From contig NZ_FUXG01000002.1 of NCBI RefSeq assembly GCF_900167095.1, positions 1 to 64,000 on the forward strand: 64,000 nt of DNA, given 5' to 3'. Both the position numbers and the translations under genes were made by a program. The notes under the pieces are model-generated. The model made no database searches, was not told the origin of the DNA, and saw only the letters and a program-made list of their open reading frames with translations. Below are positions 27,139 through 36,641 of the stretch, one piece after another; positions within the stretch are counted from its first letter, which is position 1, and every line of letters begins with the position of its first letter. This DNA comes from Oceanospirillum multiglobuliferum (lineage in GTDB: Bacteria; Pseudomonadota; Gammaproteobacteria; Pseudomonadales; Halomonadaceae).

Positions 27139-27645
27139 ATGAGTGATGAGAACAACAATGTAAACCCAGACGATATTGGGGATGATTGGGCTGCAGCAAT
27201 GGACGAGCAGGCATCATCAGAGGATGACTGGGCCGCAGCGATGGACGAGCAGGCGTCATCAGAAGATGATTGGGCGGCTGCTTTGTCTGAGCAGGAAGCT
27301 GTAGATGGTATTTCTGAGGATGATATTGAAACAGCACCGCTTGAGTATTTAGAAGACGATAGCGTCATGAGTATGGATGATGATAATCCTAATCTTGATG
27401 TCATCATGGATATCCCAGTTACTATTGCCATGGAAGTGGGTAGCACTGAAATTGCAATTCGTAACCTATTGCAGCTGAACCAAGGCTCGGTTATTGAGCT
27501 GGATCGTCTTGCTGGTGAACCTTTAGATGTTAAAGTTAACGGTACTTTGATCGCACATGGTGAGGTAGTAATGGTTAACGAAAAGCTTGGTATCCGTCTC
27601 ACTGACGTTGTAAGTCCATCGGAACGAATTAAAAAGCTGAGATAG
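27139..27645 (+). CDS. fliN: Flagellar motor switch protein FliN with repeated N-terminus
   Basis: C-ring component (168 residues) that also docks FliH. The C-terminal SpoA domain (about 90-165, DVIMDIPVTIAMEVGSTEIAIRNLLQLNQGSVIELDRLAGEPLDVKVNG) is canonical. The N-terminal region carries three head-to-tail copies of a 14-residue unit, DDWAAAMDEQASSE, at 15-28, 29-42 and, diverged, 43-56. Many gammaproteobacterial FliN proteins have one DxWAAAL-like motif, so the triplication is unusual. Confidence 0.95.
   Translation: MSDENNNVNPDDIGDDWAAAMDEQASSEDDWAAAMDEQASSEDDWAAALSEQEAVDGISEDDIETAPLEYLEDDSVMSMDDDNPNLDVIMDIPVTIAMEVGSTEIAIRNLLQLNQGSVIELDRLAGEPLDVKVNGTLIAHGEVVMVNEKLGIRLTDVVSPSERIKKLR
27181..27306 (+). 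repeat. Three tandem 42-bp units in the 5' part of fliN
   Basis: Units at 27181-27222, 27223-27264 and 27265-27306. The first two encode identical peptides but differ at five synonymous third positions. The third keeps the DDWAAA core and then diverges. The pattern is in-frame coding duplication, not CRISPR. Confidence 0.9.
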
Positions 27646-27646
27646 T

Positions 27647-28099
27647 ATGCTTAAATCAGTTTTTATCGCTCTGATATGTTTGATAAGTTTAGGTTTGAGC
27701 TCGCTAGTGCGAGCTCAAACTGCATCTGAGTCATTAAAAGCATCGACAGTTCCATCAGCTGGCTTGCCAAGTTCAAGTATTGAAGATATCGCCATCTCTC
27801 TTGCAGTTGTTTTGCTGGTAATTATTTTGTTGGCTTGGCTGGCAAAGCGCTTTGTTCCTAACCTCACTGTTGTTGACCGTAAGGCAATGAAAGTACTGGC
27901 TGTATTACCATTGGGTGGTAAAGAAAGGATATTGTTGGTGGATGTTGCTGGCGTTCAGATGGTTTTAGGGGTGTCTATCTCAGGTGTGAATTGTTTACAC
28001 GTGTTTTCCGAGCCGGTATTGAGAGCCACACCTGAACCTGATACAGAACGATTTCGTAGTCTGTTGCAAAGCTTTAAAAATAATAGGGAAGCCCCTTAA
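27647..28099 (+). CDS. fliO: Flagellar export apparatus protein FliO
   Basis: Small membrane protein (150 residues) that helps assemble the FliP ring of the export gate. A cleavable-looking signal ([20 protein letters not shown], then VRAQT) is followed by one membrane helix at about 47-66 and a cytoplasmic domain ([36 protein letters not shown]). It ends at the first base of the fliP start (TAATG). Confidence 0.92.
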   Translation: MLKSVFIALICLISLGLSSLVRAQTASESLKASTVPSAGLPSSSIEDIAISLAVVLLVIILLAWLAKRFVPNLTVVDRKAMKVLAVLPLGGKERILLVDVAGVQMVLGVSISGVNCLHVFSEPVLRATPEPDTERFRSLLQSFKNNREAP

Positions 28100-28842
28100 T
28101 GCTCCGACTGATCATGATCTTTTTGGGTACGGTGCTGTTCAGCACTTATGCGGGTGCTGAAACAGGTATTCCTGCATTAACCGTAGTGACGGGGCAGGAT
28201 GGCTCGCAGAATTATACGGTCACCATACAGATATTAGCCATTATGACGGCATTGACGTTGATACCGTCAATGTTGATCATGATGACTTCGTTTACACGGA
28301 TCATTATTGTTTTTGCAGTGTTGCGACAGGCTTTAGGTTTGCAGCAATCCCCTTCCAATCAGATCCTAATTGGTTTAGCTCTGTTTCTAACAATGTTTAT
28401 CATGACCCCAGTGTGGGAGAAAATAAACGTAGATGCTTTGCAGCCTTATTTATCAGAATCGATTACGGCGCTTGATGCTGTAGAGCTAGCTAAAAAACCT
28501 ATTACGGAATTTATGCTGGCCCAAACCCGAGAGGATCATGTTGATCTTTTTGCGCGCATCGCTGGCTATGAAAAGTTTGATTCAGCACAAGAGATACCCT
28601 TCACAATCTTAGTGCCGGCATTTATGACCAGTGAATTGAAAACAGCTTTTCAAATAGGTTTTATTATATTTATACCTTTTTTAGTCATTGATTTGGTGAT
28701 TGCGAGTATTTTGATGGCAATGGGTATGATGATGCTATCACCGATTATTATCTCCTTACCGTTTAAAATTATGCTATTTATCCTGATTGATGGTTGGGCT
28801 TTGGTAATGGGAACCTTAGCCTCTAGCTTTGGGGCAGGGTAA
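28099..28842 (+). CDS. fliP: Flagellar export gate protein FliP
   Basis: Core export-gate subunit, 247 residues, with a signal peptide (about 1-21) and four membrane helices. Family signatures [36 protein letters not shown] (as separate conserved blocks) and [20 protein letters not shown] are present. It is the first of the compact fliP-fliQ-fliR-flhB run. Confidence 0.97.
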   Translation: MLRLIMIFLGTVLFSTYAGAETGIPALTVVTGQDGSQNYTVTIQILAIMTALTLIPSMLIMMTSFTRIIIVFAVLRQALGLQQSPSNQILIGLALFLTMFIMTPVWEKINVDALQPYLSESITALDAVELAKKPITEFMLAQTREDHVDLFARIAGYEKFDSAQEIPFTILVPAFMTSELKTAFQIGFIIFIPFLVIDLVIASILMAMGMMMLSPIIISLPFKIMLFILIDGWALVMGTLASSFGAG

Positions 28843-28845
28843 CTT

Positions 28846-29115
28846 ATGACGCCAGCAATTGTTGTTGATATATTACGTGAAGCCATGTATCTCATTATGC
28901 TGATTGTAGCGGTAATGGTTGTGCCTAGCTTGATTGTGGGCCTTATGATTAGCATATTTCAGGCCGCGACACAGATTAACGAGCAAACGCTAAGTTTTCT
29001 ACCGCGTCTTTTTGTAACGCTGTTTGCAATAGTTGTTGGTGGGCCTTGGCTTGTGCGCACTTTGACCGAGTTTACGACCCGTCTTTATAGCAATATCCCA
29101 TTTCTAATAGGCTGA
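28846..29115 (+). CDS. fliQ: Flagellar export gate protein FliQ
   Basis: Two-helix export-gate subunit of 89 residues, starting MTPAIVVDILREAMYLIML and containing the conserved FQAATQINEQTLSFLPR loop. It lies 3 bases after fliP and 4 before fliR. Confidence 0.96.
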   Translation: MTPAIVVDILREAMYLIMLIVAVMVVPSLIVGLMISIFQAATQINEQTLSFLPRLFVTLFAIVVGGPWLVRTLTEFTTRLYSNIPFLIG

Positions 29116-29119
29116 CCCT

Positions 29120-29905
29120 ATGCCCTCAGTAATCTCAGATGGCATGTTGGTAAACTGGATTGCAGGCTTTTTATGGCCGTTGTTCCGCGTGGCGGGATTC
29201 TTTATGACGGTGCCTCTAATAGGGTCACAAATCTTATCCGCTAATATTCGTTTGCTGTTTACGGTTGTCATCACTTTGGCTATTTTGCCAATGGTGCCGC
29301 CAGTGCCTCAAATTGATATGATCTCCGTTCAAGCTTTTTTAGTAATAGCGCAGCAGGTGATGATTGGCGTTGCTTTTGGTTTTGTAGTGCAAATAGTTTA
29401 TCAAGTGTTTGCACTTGCAGGGCAAATTTTTGCGATGCAAGCGGGTTTGGGTTTTGCGTCTATGGCTGACCCAGCAAATGGGGTGAACACCACAGTAATG
29501 GCGCAGTTTTTGGTGATTGGCGCTAACTTATTGTTTGTAACTTTAAATGGTCATCTGGCTTTGATTCAGATTATTGCTGATAGCTTTCGTTTAATTCCCA
29601 TTGGCTATACAGGAATTGATAGAGAGTTTTTCTGGGAGTTAGTGAATTTGGGGGGGTGGATGTTCTCTGCTGCTTTTCTAATCGTACTTCCAGGTATTGT
29701 TGCTTTACTTATGGTGCAAGCAGGGCTGGGCATTGTGACCAGAGCAGCACCTCAGTTGAATATTTTTTCGCTGGGCTTTCCTTTTATGATGGTGTTTAGT
29801 TTATTTATTGCCTGGTTAGGGATGCTGACGATAGAACCACACTTTCAGGCTGTTTTTGAGTTTGGTTTGTCTTTTTTGCGTGACTGGATTGAGTCGAGGG
29901 CGTAA
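29120..29905 (+). CDS. fliR: Flagellar export gate protein FliR
   Basis: Polytopic membrane protein (261 residues, about six helices) that forms the export gate with FliP and FliQ. Conserved blocks are RVAGFFMTVPLIGSQ and FAMQAGLGFASMADPANG. A run of seven G at 29650-29656 codes for part of LVNLGGWMF. It abuts flhB through a TAATG overlap. Confidence 0.96.
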   Translation: MPSVISDGMLVNWIAGFLWPLFRVAGFFMTVPLIGSQILSANIRLLFTVVITLAILPMVPPVPQIDMISVQAFLVIAQQVMIGVAFGFVVQIVYQVFALAGQIFAMQAGLGFASMADPANGVNTTVMAQFLVIGANLLFVTLNGHLALIQIIADSFRLIPIGYTGIDREFFWELVNLGGWMFSAAFLIVLPGIVALLMVQAGLGIVTRAAPQLNIFSLGFPFMMVFSLFIAWLGMLTIEPHFQAVFEFGLSFLRDWIESRA

Positions 29906-31038
29906 TGGCAAAAGAGAACGAAGACGGGCAGGAAAAAACCGAGGAACCCACCGGGAAACGCCTACAAGAAGCTCGTGACAAAGGCGATATTCCCCGATCA
30001 AAAGATTTAAATACAATGCTGCTGACACTGGTTTCAGCCGTCTCATTGTTAATATTAGGGCCATTTGTTGCCGAGGCAATGTTAGCTGTTTTTAAATTTA
30101 ACTTTTCAATTAACAGAGCGGATATATTTGATGAACAAGGAATATTTAGGCACTTAACGCTGTCGCTCAAGGAAAGTGTTTTAGGGCTATTACCGATCTT
30201 TATTGTTGTTGTGATTGCAGCCCTTATTGCTCCAATCTCCCTAGGGGGATGGAACTTCAGTACGGAGGCTCTGCAACCAAAATTTAGTCGACTTAACCCT
30301 ATCGAAGGCATCAAACGGCTCTTCTCCATGAACTCATTAGTTGAGTTGGTTAAATCTATTGCAAAGGTTGCAGTGGTTGGCATTTCAGCTATTTTGGTTT
30401 TTCATGCGTTTGAAAAAGAACTTCCTGGTTTAGCTTGGATGGCACCTGAATTTGCGTTTGCCCGCACAGTTGAGATATTGATCTGGGTGGCGATCTGGAT
30501 CAGTGCCTCATTGATATTTATTGTATTGATAGATGTGCCCTATCAGTTGTATCAGTACAACGAAAAAATGAAGATGACGCTGCAAGAAATCAAAGATGAG
30601 ATGAAAAACACCGAAGGTAAGCCAGAAGTGAAGGGGCGAATTCGGCAGTTGCAACGTGAGATGGCGAATCGTCGAATGATGTCCGATGTGCCCAATGCAG
30701 ATGTTATTATTACTAACCCGACGCATTATGCCGTAGCATTAAAGTACGATGATAGTTCTATGGGCGCACCTGAGCTGCTGGCTAAAGGTGGTGATGAACT
30801 TGCGATGAAAATTAGGGAAATTGCTGATGCCCATAATATTCCCATATTACAAGTTCCGCCTTTATCTCGGGCAATCTATTACAGTACGGAAATTGGTGAA
30901 GTGATTCCCGAAGGGTTATATATGGCGGTTGCTCAGGTGTTGGCCTACGTATATCAGTTGAAACAGGCGGATAGCGGTAAAGCGAAGCATCCTGGTAAGG
31001 CGCCGTCTCCTGAGATACCTAAAGAATATAAACATTAA
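29905..31038 (+). CDS. flhB: Flagellar export gate / substrate-specificity protein FlhB
   Basis: Membrane protein of 377 residues controlling the switch from rod/hook to filament export. It has the N-terminal motif EKTEEPTGKRLQEARDKGDIPRSKDL, four membrane helices, and a cytoplasmic domain that self-cleaves at the NPTH motif (ITNPTHYAVALKYDD, about residue 268-282). A stand-alone homologue of the cleaved C-domain is encoded at 42957-43295. Confidence 0.97.
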   Translation: MAKENEDGQEKTEEPTGKRLQEARDKGDIPRSKDLNTMLLTLVSAVSLLILGPFVAEAMLAVFKFNFSINRADIFDEQGIFRHLTLSLKESVLGLLPIFIVVVIAALIAPISLGGWNFSTEALQPKFSRLNPIEGIKRLFSMNSLVELVKSIAKVAVVGISAILVFHAFEKELPGLAWMAPEFAFARTVEILIWVAIWISASLIFIVLIDVPYQLYQYNEKMKMTLQEIKDEMKNTEGKPEVKGRIRQLQREMANRRMMSDVPNADVIITNPTHYAVALKYDDSSMGAPELLAKGGDELAMKIREIADAHNIPILQVPPLSRAIYYSTEIGEVIPEGLYMAVAQVLAYVYQLKQADSGKAKHPGKAPSPEIPKEYKH

Positions 31039-31134
31039 AAAAATTAAGCAGTTGCCGGAAGCTTTGCCTGTTATAGTATGGCGATAGAATTTTAGCCTCT
31101 GAATAAAAAGCTGCGAGCCGAGAACAAGGGCGAT

Positions 31135-33252
31135 ATGGATAAAACACAAATACTGAATAGATTGAAGGAGTTGCCCCTATCAGGACTGGGTATTCCTGTG
31201 ATGATTTTAGTGTTATTGGGCATGATGACACTACCTATCCCTGTGTTCCTATTGGATGTGCTTTTCACCTTCAATATAGCGCTCTCTATTATTATTTTGT
31301 TAGTGGCTGTTTATGCACTGCGTCCATTAGATTTTGCCGTTTTCCCGACTATCCTGCTTGTGGCAACCTTGTTGCGCTTAGCCTTGAATGTTGCGTCCAC
31401 TCGTATTGTTTTGCTCAATGGTCATGAAGGTGGAGATGCTGCTGGTAAAGTAATTGAGGCCTTCGGTGCTGTATTGATTGGCGGCAACTATTTTGTTGGT
31501 TTGGTTGTATTCTTAATTTTGATGATTATCAACTTTGTGGTAATCACCAAAGGTGCAGGGCGTATTTCAGAAGTGTCCGCACGCTTCACCTTGGATGCAA
31601 TGCCTGGTAAACAGATGGCGATTGATGCCGATTTAAACGCAGGACTGATCAATCAAGAGGAAGCAAAACAGCGACGTGTTGAAGTAGCCAGTGAAGCCGA
31701 TTTTTACGGTGCGATGGATGGTGCCAGTAAGTTTGTACGCGGTGATGCTGTCGCAGGTATTATGATTCTAGTCATCAACGTAATTGGTGGTCTTGCAGTT
31801 GGTGTTGCTCAGCATGATCTCACTTTTGCCGATGCGCTAGAAAAGTATGTACTGCTCACTATTGGTGATGGTTTGGTTGCTCAGATCCCATCTTTGCTAC
31901 TTTCCGTTGCCGCCGCCATTATGGTTACTCGGGTTAACAGCTCTGAAAGTATTGGCGAGCAAGTTACAAATCAGATGTTTGCATCTCCAGAAGCACTTGT
32001 GATTACAGCTGTGATTATGGTGATCATGGGTGTTATCCCTGGAATGCCGCATGTGGCATTTTTAGGTCTAGCCGCAATTGCTGGAGCGGGAGCCTATGGC
32101 ATCAAGCACTTTGCTAAGAAAAAGGCAGAAGAGGCTCAGCTTGAGAAGAAAAAAATACCCGATATACCTTTGCCTGATGCCGAAGCCGTTAATCAAAAAG
32201 AACTTGGCTGGAGCGATGTACCTTTAATTGATTTGCTCGGTCTAGAGGTGGGCTATAGGCTGATCCCATTGGTTGATAAAAATCAAGGTGGACAACTGCT
32301 CGGGCGCATAAAAGGTATTAGGAAGAAGCTTTATCAAGAGCTCGGTTTCTTAGTGCCTTCTGTGCACATTCGAGATAACTTGGAGTTATCGCCGACCAGC
32401 TACCGAATCATGCTCAAAGGTGTGGTGGTTGCAGAGGCGCTGGTATATCCAGAGCGAGAGATGGCAATTAATCCAGGGCAGGTTTTTGGTGAGATACCAG
32501 GGATCGCAGGTAAAGATCCTGCATTTGGCTTAGATGCTATTTGGGTTGAAGCTAAAGACCGCGATGAGGCTCAAGCTTTAGGTTATACCGTAGTGGACTC
32601 CAGTACAGTAATTGCAACGCAGCTGAATCAGATTATGCAAAACTATGCTCATGAGTTAATTGGGCATGATGATATTCAGCATCTGATGGATGCCTTGTCA
32701 AAGCATTCGCCAAAACTGTCAGAACAACTGGTGCCTGATAGCCTATCTCTCAATCAGCTACTGAAAATCATTCAGAACTTATTACAAGAAAGTGTCTCAA
32801 TTCGTGATTTTAGGTCTATTGCCCAGTCATTGATTGAGACAGCACAGAGAACAAGGGATATAGGACAGCTAACTGCAGCTGTACGAGTGGCATTATCTCG
32901 TTCAATAGTACAGTCTATTTGTGGGCCAAGTACGGATTTGCCTGTTATCACGCTAGAGCCACAGTTAGAGCAAATTTTATTACAATCTGTACAGCAGGCT
33001 GCTCAGTCTAATGTAGAGGATAACTTAGTTTTAGAGCCCGCAATGGCAGAGCGTTTGCAGCAGTCTCTTGCAGAGGTATCTCAGCAGCAAGAAATGATGG
33101 GGAATCCTGCCGTACTCGTTGTAGCGGCACCTATTCGTCAAGTATTGGCACGATTTGTCCGCTATAGTGCTCAACCAGTTCATGTGTTGTCGTATCAAGA
33201 AATCCCTGATAATAAACAGATTACTATTGTGGCAACAGTTGGACAGCAATAA
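31135..33252 (+). CDS. flhA: Flagellar export gate protein FlhA
   Basis: Large export-gate protein (705 residues) with about eight N-terminal membrane helices (about 15-320) and a C-terminal cytoplasmic ring domain that receives substrates and chaperones. The FHIPEP-type region is visible (RPLDFAVFPTILLVATLLRLALNVASTRIVL as consecutive conserved blocks, and NFVVITKGAGRISEVSARFTLDAMPGKQMAIDADLNAG). It is separated from flhB by about 96 bases, so it probably has its own promoter. Confidence 0.97.
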   Translation: MDKTQILNRLKELPLSGLGIPVMILVLLGMMTLPIPVFLLDVLFTFNIALSIIILLVAVYALRPLDFAVFPTILLVATLLRLALNVASTRIVLLNGHEGGDAAGKVIEAFGAVLIGGNYFVGLVVFLILMIINFVVITKGAGRISEVSARFTLDAMPGKQMAIDADLNAGLINQEEAKQRRVEVASEADFYGAMDGASKFVRGDAVAGIMILVINVIGGLAVGVAQHDLTFADALEKYVLLTIGDGLVAQIPSLLLSVAAAIMVTRVNSSESIGEQVTNQMFASPEALVITAVIMVIMGVIPGMPHVAFLGLAAIAGAGAYGIKHFAKKKAEEAQLEKKKIPDIPLPDAEAVNQKELGWSDVPLIDLLGLEVGYRLIPLVDKNQGGQLLGRIKGIRKKLYQELGFLVPSVHIRDNLELSPTSYRIMLKGVVVAEALVYPEREMAINPGQVFGEIPGIAGKDPAFGLDAIWVEAKDRDEAQALGYTVVDSSTVIATQLNQIMQNYAHELIGHDDIQHLMDALSKHSPKLSEQLVPDSLSLNQLLKIIQNLLQESVSIRDFRSIAQSLIETAQRTRDIGQLTAAVRVALSRSIVQSICGPSTDLPVITLEPQLEQILLQSVQQAAQSNVEDNLVLEPAMAERLQQSLAEVSQQQEMMGNPAVLVVAAPIRQVLARFVRYSAQPVHVLSYQEIPDNKQITIVATVGQQ

Positions 33253-33306
33253 ACTTACATTGGCAGTGGTAATACCTGCATAACTTGATTAAGGATATTG
33301 ATCGGT

Positions 33307-34566
33307 ATGAAAGTTAAGCGTTTCTTTGCTCCTGATATGCGTCAAGCGATGAAATTAGTGCGGGATGAGTTTGGTTCTGACGCTGCTATTTTGTCCAATA
33401 ATAAAGTTGCTGGCGGAGTGGAAATTGTTACGGCGGTAGATTACGACAACAACATCTTAAGTCAGTCTACACAGTCCTTGGCCGATACAGACACGTTGAC
33501 AGAGTCATTAGCTGAAGCGCTTTCTAAAGCAAGAGATGTTATTGATAATGCAGGAAAAGAGAGTGATTCTATCGCCTATAGTAATACTAAAGATCGCAGT
33601 GCTCAAAATGATCAACAGGCAGAGGCGTTAGTGGATTCCTTGGGGCGGTCAAAGCGCCGTTCTAGCTCAGAAGATGCTGCTGTAAGGGCTATGCAGTCTG
33701 AAATTCAAGGATTGCGTGAACTGCTGCGAGAGCAGATGAAAGAGTCAATGGCTGAACGTAAGCCTGTCGAAGCGATGATGATTAAGCGTTTGAAACGTCT
33801 AGGGATTTCTGAACGCTTTAGTTATCGTGTATTAGAAGGTTTAAACTTATCTGAGTCTGAAGGCTTTGGGGCCGCTTGGGATAAAGCTACATCGCAAATT
33901 ATTGCCAGCATACAGACTGTTTCAGGTGATCAGGTTGATCAAGGTGGGGTTATTGCTCTGATGGGGTCAACCGGTATTGGTAAAACAACAACTATAGGTA
34001 AGCTTGCGGCACGATATGTGCTTAAATATGGTCAGGATAGTTTGGCGTTAGTGACAACAGACTGTTATCGGGTTGCAGCTTACGAGCAGTTAAGAACTTT
34101 TGGTCGAATTCTAGGTGTACCTGTCCGGGTAGTAGATGAGCGTCATGGTCTAGATGCTACCTTGAAATCCCTCAAGAGTAAGGCATTAGTTTTGATTGAT
34201 ACTGCGGGCTTAAGCGCGCAAGATCCTAATTTAAAAGCACAATTTGATCTGTTGTCCTCAGCAAGCTCTAGGATTAAAAAATATTTAGTGCTTAGTGCGA
34301 CTAGTCAAGAGCAGGTAATGCAGTCAAGCTACGATGTTTTCCAGTCGCAAGGATTGAATGGTTGTATCGTAACAAAGCTAGATGAGGCTGAGAGTATCGG
34401 TGAAGTTTTAAGTGTTTTGGCGGATAATCGACTGCCCTTAGCTTATGTTGCTGATGGACAGAAGATTCCTGATGATATCCGTTTGGCTGAAGCACAGGCT
34501 TTAGTCAGTCGCGCTCTAGAATTGTTGGAGCGTACTGAAGGCCATTCAAGTGCTGTCGATCGGTAG
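33307..34566 (+). CDS. flhF: Flagellar SRP-like GTPase FlhF
   Basis: Sets the polar position and number of flagella. The product has 419 residues: an N-terminal basic region MKVKRFFAPDMRQAMKLVRDEFG, a linker, then NG GTPase domains with the P-loop GSTGIGKTTTIGKLA, DTAGL and TKLDEAESIG. A TTG at 33298 is in frame, but ATG 33307 gives the canonical start. Its usual partner gene flhG/fleN does not follow; fliA begins 24 bases downstream. Confidence 0.95.
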   Translation: MKVKRFFAPDMRQAMKLVRDEFGSDAAILSNNKVAGGVEIVTAVDYDNNILSQSTQSLADTDTLTESLAEALSKARDVIDNAGKESDSIAYSNTKDRSAQNDQQAEALVDSLGRSKRRSSSEDAAVRAMQSEIQGLRELLREQMKESMAERKPVEAMMIKRLKRLGISERFSYRVLEGLNLSESEGFGAAWDKATSQIIASIQTVSGDQVDQGGVIALMGSTGIGKTTTIGKLAARYVLKYGQDSLALVTTDCYRVAAYEQLRTFGRILGVPVRVVDERHGLDATLKSLKSKALVLIDTAGLSAQDPNLKAQFDLLSSASSRIKKYLVLSATSQEQVMQSSYDVFQSQGLNGCIVTKLDEAESIGEVLSVLADNRLPLAYVADGQKIPDDIRLAEAQALVSRALELLERTEGHSSAVDR

Positions 34567-34590
34567 GTAAGTAAGGGAGATTACTATCGC

Positions 34591-35319
34591 ATGACACTAG
34601 TTGTGAGTTCTGGTATGTACTACTCAAAGAAAGGCAGCAGCAGTAGCTTAGTTGAGCAGTACGCTCCCCTTGTAAAGAGGATCGGTCAGCACCTGTTAGG
34701 ACGGCTTCCTTCAAGTGTTTTGCTAGATGACTTGATTCAGGCTGGTATGATAGGCCTGATTGAGGCATCGCAAAAGTTTGATGGCTCTAAAGGAGCAAGC
34801 TTTGAGACCTATGCAACAATACGCGTACGTGGAGCTATGCTAGATGAAGTTCGTCGTTATGATTGGGCGCCAAGATCAGTACATCGTAATGGGCGGCGAG
34901 TCTCTGAAGCGATTAAGTCAGTAGAATCTAGAACGGGGCGTGATGCTCGTGATGTTGATGTTGCAGAAGAGCTTGGTGTTACGATAGAAGAATATAACAG
35001 CTTTCTACAAGACTCTGCTGGAACTAAACTTTTTAGCATAGAAGAGCTGACAACTAATGAAGATGGTCACTATGACTTGCCCGATGCAGACACTCTGGCT
35101 CCAGAGGCTTATGTTGAGGATGATTCGTTTCAATTAGCACTGGCAAGTGCCATAGAAACCTTGCCCGAGCGAGAGAAGATGGTGTTAGCTCTATATTACA
35201 CCGAAGGTTTGAATTTAAAAGAGATTGGCGCGGCCTTATCGGTCAGCGAGTCTCGAGTCAGTCAGATTCACAGTCAGGCGGCTCTAAGATTGCGATCACG
35301 CTTAAGTGATTGGAAGTAA
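34591..35319 (+). CDS. fliA: RNA polymerase sigma-28 factor FliA
   Basis: Sigma factor for late flagellar genes (242 residues). Regions 2 (DDLIQAGMIGLIEASQKFDG...FETYATIRVRGAMLDEVRRYDWAPRSVHR), 3 and 4 (LPEREKMVLALYYTEGLNLKEIGAALSVSESRVSQIHSQA) are complete. Recognisable FliA promoters in the window are at 3266-3292 and 8294-8320. The ATG follows AAGGGAGA at slightly long spacing. It sits immediately after flhF. Confidence 0.97.
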   Translation: MTLVVSSGMYYSKKGSSSSLVEQYAPLVKRIGQHLLGRLPSSVLLDDLIQAGMIGLIEASQKFDGSKGASFETYATIRVRGAMLDEVRRYDWAPRSVHRNGRRVSEAIKSVESRTGRDARDVDVAEELGVTIEEYNSFLQDSAGTKLFSIEELTTNEDGHYDLPDADTLAPEAYVEDDSFQLALASAIETLPEREKMVLALYYTEGLNLKEIGAALSVSESRVSQIHSQAALRLRSRLSDWK

Positions 35320-35394
35320 ATTGCATTATATATATTTGATAAATGCATAATTGTAGTATTCTATTAGTGGCAAATTAGGTAAGTGGAGGTTGCC

Positions 35395-35787
35395 TTGGAT
35401 AAGAATATGAAAATTCTCATTGTGGATGATTTTTCCACCATGAGAAGAATCGTCAAAAACCTGCTGAGAGATCTTGGGTTCACCAATACTCATGAAGCGG
35501 ATGATGGTTTGACAGCTCTTCCAATGTTGGAAACGGGAAACTTTGATTTCTTAGTGACTGATTGGAACATGCCAGGGATGACTGGGTTTGATCTTTTAAA
35601 GACATGCCGAGCAGACCCTAAGCTGAAGAGTCTGCCAATTTTAATGGTGACAGCAGAAGCTAAGCGGGAGCAGATTGTTGCTGCAGCTCAGGCGGGCGTA
35701 AATGGTTATATCGTTAAACCATTTACTGCTGCGGTATTGAAAGAGAAGATTGAAAAAATCTTTGAACGTATCGAACAGGCTAAATAG
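35395..35787 (+). CDS. cheY: Chemotaxis response regulator CheY
   Basis: Single-domain receiver that binds FliM when phosphorylated by CheA. It keeps the acidic pocket (VDD), the phospho-acceptor Asp in [16 protein letters not shown] and the Lys of IVKPF. The chosen start is a TTG at 35395, five bases after GTGGAGG, giving [18 protein letters not shown] like the E. coli N-terminus. An in-frame GTG at 35383 is itself part of the ribosome site, and the ATG at 35407 is too far from it. It is first in the che cluster. Confidence 0.95.
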   Translation: MDKNMKILIVDDFSTMRRIVKNLLRDLGFTNTHEADDGLTALPMLETGNFDFLVTDWNMPGMTGFDLLKTCRADPKLKSLPILMVTAEAKREQIVAAAQAGVNGYIVKPFTAAVLKEKIEKIFERIEQAK

Positions 35788-35840
35788 GCTGTTCGATATT
35801 GATTGGCAGAACGAAATTCATCAAATAAAGGTTTCAGGTT

Positions 35841-36629
35841 ATGGCTCTGAAAAGCCCTGGTGCACAACAATCAAGTGAGTTTGAGCAGATACTAAAGGAA
35901 AGCACTTCTGAACTGATTCAAAAGGTTGAAAGTGGTGAGCTGACTGATGCTGTTAATCTAATTCAGCGTATTAGCGATGAGCGTAATCGTAACCTGTATC
36001 TTGAGGTTGGGCGTTTAACTCGTGCTTTACATGATGCTATTAGTAACTTTCATATTGATGTTGGAGTCAGTGGGCCAGCTTCTGAAGAGATGTCTCAAAT
36101 AGCTAATGCAGCTGACCGACTGAACTATGTTATCAGAATGACGCAGGATGCGGCTAACCAAACAATGGACAAGGTTGACGAAAGTGCGCCTATTGCAGAT
36201 CGTTTACGTGATCAGGCACATGCGCTTCGAAATGATTGGGCACGTTTGGTTCGTCGAGAGATGAAACCTGATGAGTTTCGAGACTTATATCGTCGAATAG
36301 ATGATTTCTTAAGAGATACAGAAGATCAATCAGACTCACTCTCAAGAAATTTCAGTGATATCCTATTAGCTCAAGGCTACCAAGATCTGACTGGCCAAGT
36401 ATTGATAAAAGTTATTACCTTGGTTCAAGAGATTGAAGAAAGTTTGGTGAACTTGGTTTGTATGGCAAGCCAAGTTGATCAAATTACAGGTATCAAACAC
36501 GAAAAAACTGCTAAACCTGAAGTAGAAGCACATGCACCTGAAGGCCCGATTGTGAATGCGAAAGAACGTATAGATGTTGTTTCGGGTCAGGATGAAGTTG
36601 ATGATCTGCTGTCGAGTCTCGGCTTTTAA
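35841..36629 (+). CDS. cheZ: CheY-P phosphatase CheZ
   Basis: Dephosphorylates CheY-P (262 residues). It forms a long four-helix bundle, with the catalytic region SDILLAQGYQDLTGQVLIKVI containing the conserved Gln. The C-terminal CheY-binding peptide DEVDDLLSSLGF is intact. CheZ is typical of beta- and gammaproteobacteria. It lies 53 bases after cheY and 12 before cheA. Confidence 0.95.
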   Translation: MALKSPGAQQSSEFEQILKESTSELIQKVESGELTDAVNLIQRISDERNRNLYLEVGRLTRALHDAISNFHIDVGVSGPASEEMSQIANAADRLNYVIRMTQDAANQTMDKVDESAPIADRLRDQAHALRNDWARLVRREMKPDEFRDLYRRIDDFLRDTEDQSDSLSRNFSDILLAQGYQDLTGQVLIKVITLVQEIEESLVNLVCMASQVDQITGIKHEKTAKPEVEAHAPEGPIVNAKERIDVVSGQDEVDDLLSSLGF

Positions 36630-36641
36630 GGAGAATTATGG

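Noticed and set aside
27181-27306. CRISPR-like tandem repeats
   Set aside because: The units are contiguous without spacers and are in frame in fliN with synonymous differences. This is a coding repeat.
27108-27602. 164-residue open frame antisense to fliN
   Set aside because: Its Ser-rich composition with the repeated ASS..SSDDA pattern is the mirror of the FliN repeats, and it has no recognisable protein features.
29805-30383. 192-residue open frame antisense to fliR/flhB
   Set aside because: It overlaps two certain export genes, is low in complexity (Ser/Asn/Ile), and shows no ribosome site. A chance shadow frame is the simpler explanation.
33252-33307. Sigma-54 promoter upstream of flhF
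   Set aside because: TTGGCAG is followed by CTGCA at a GG-to-GC distance of 16, not 12.
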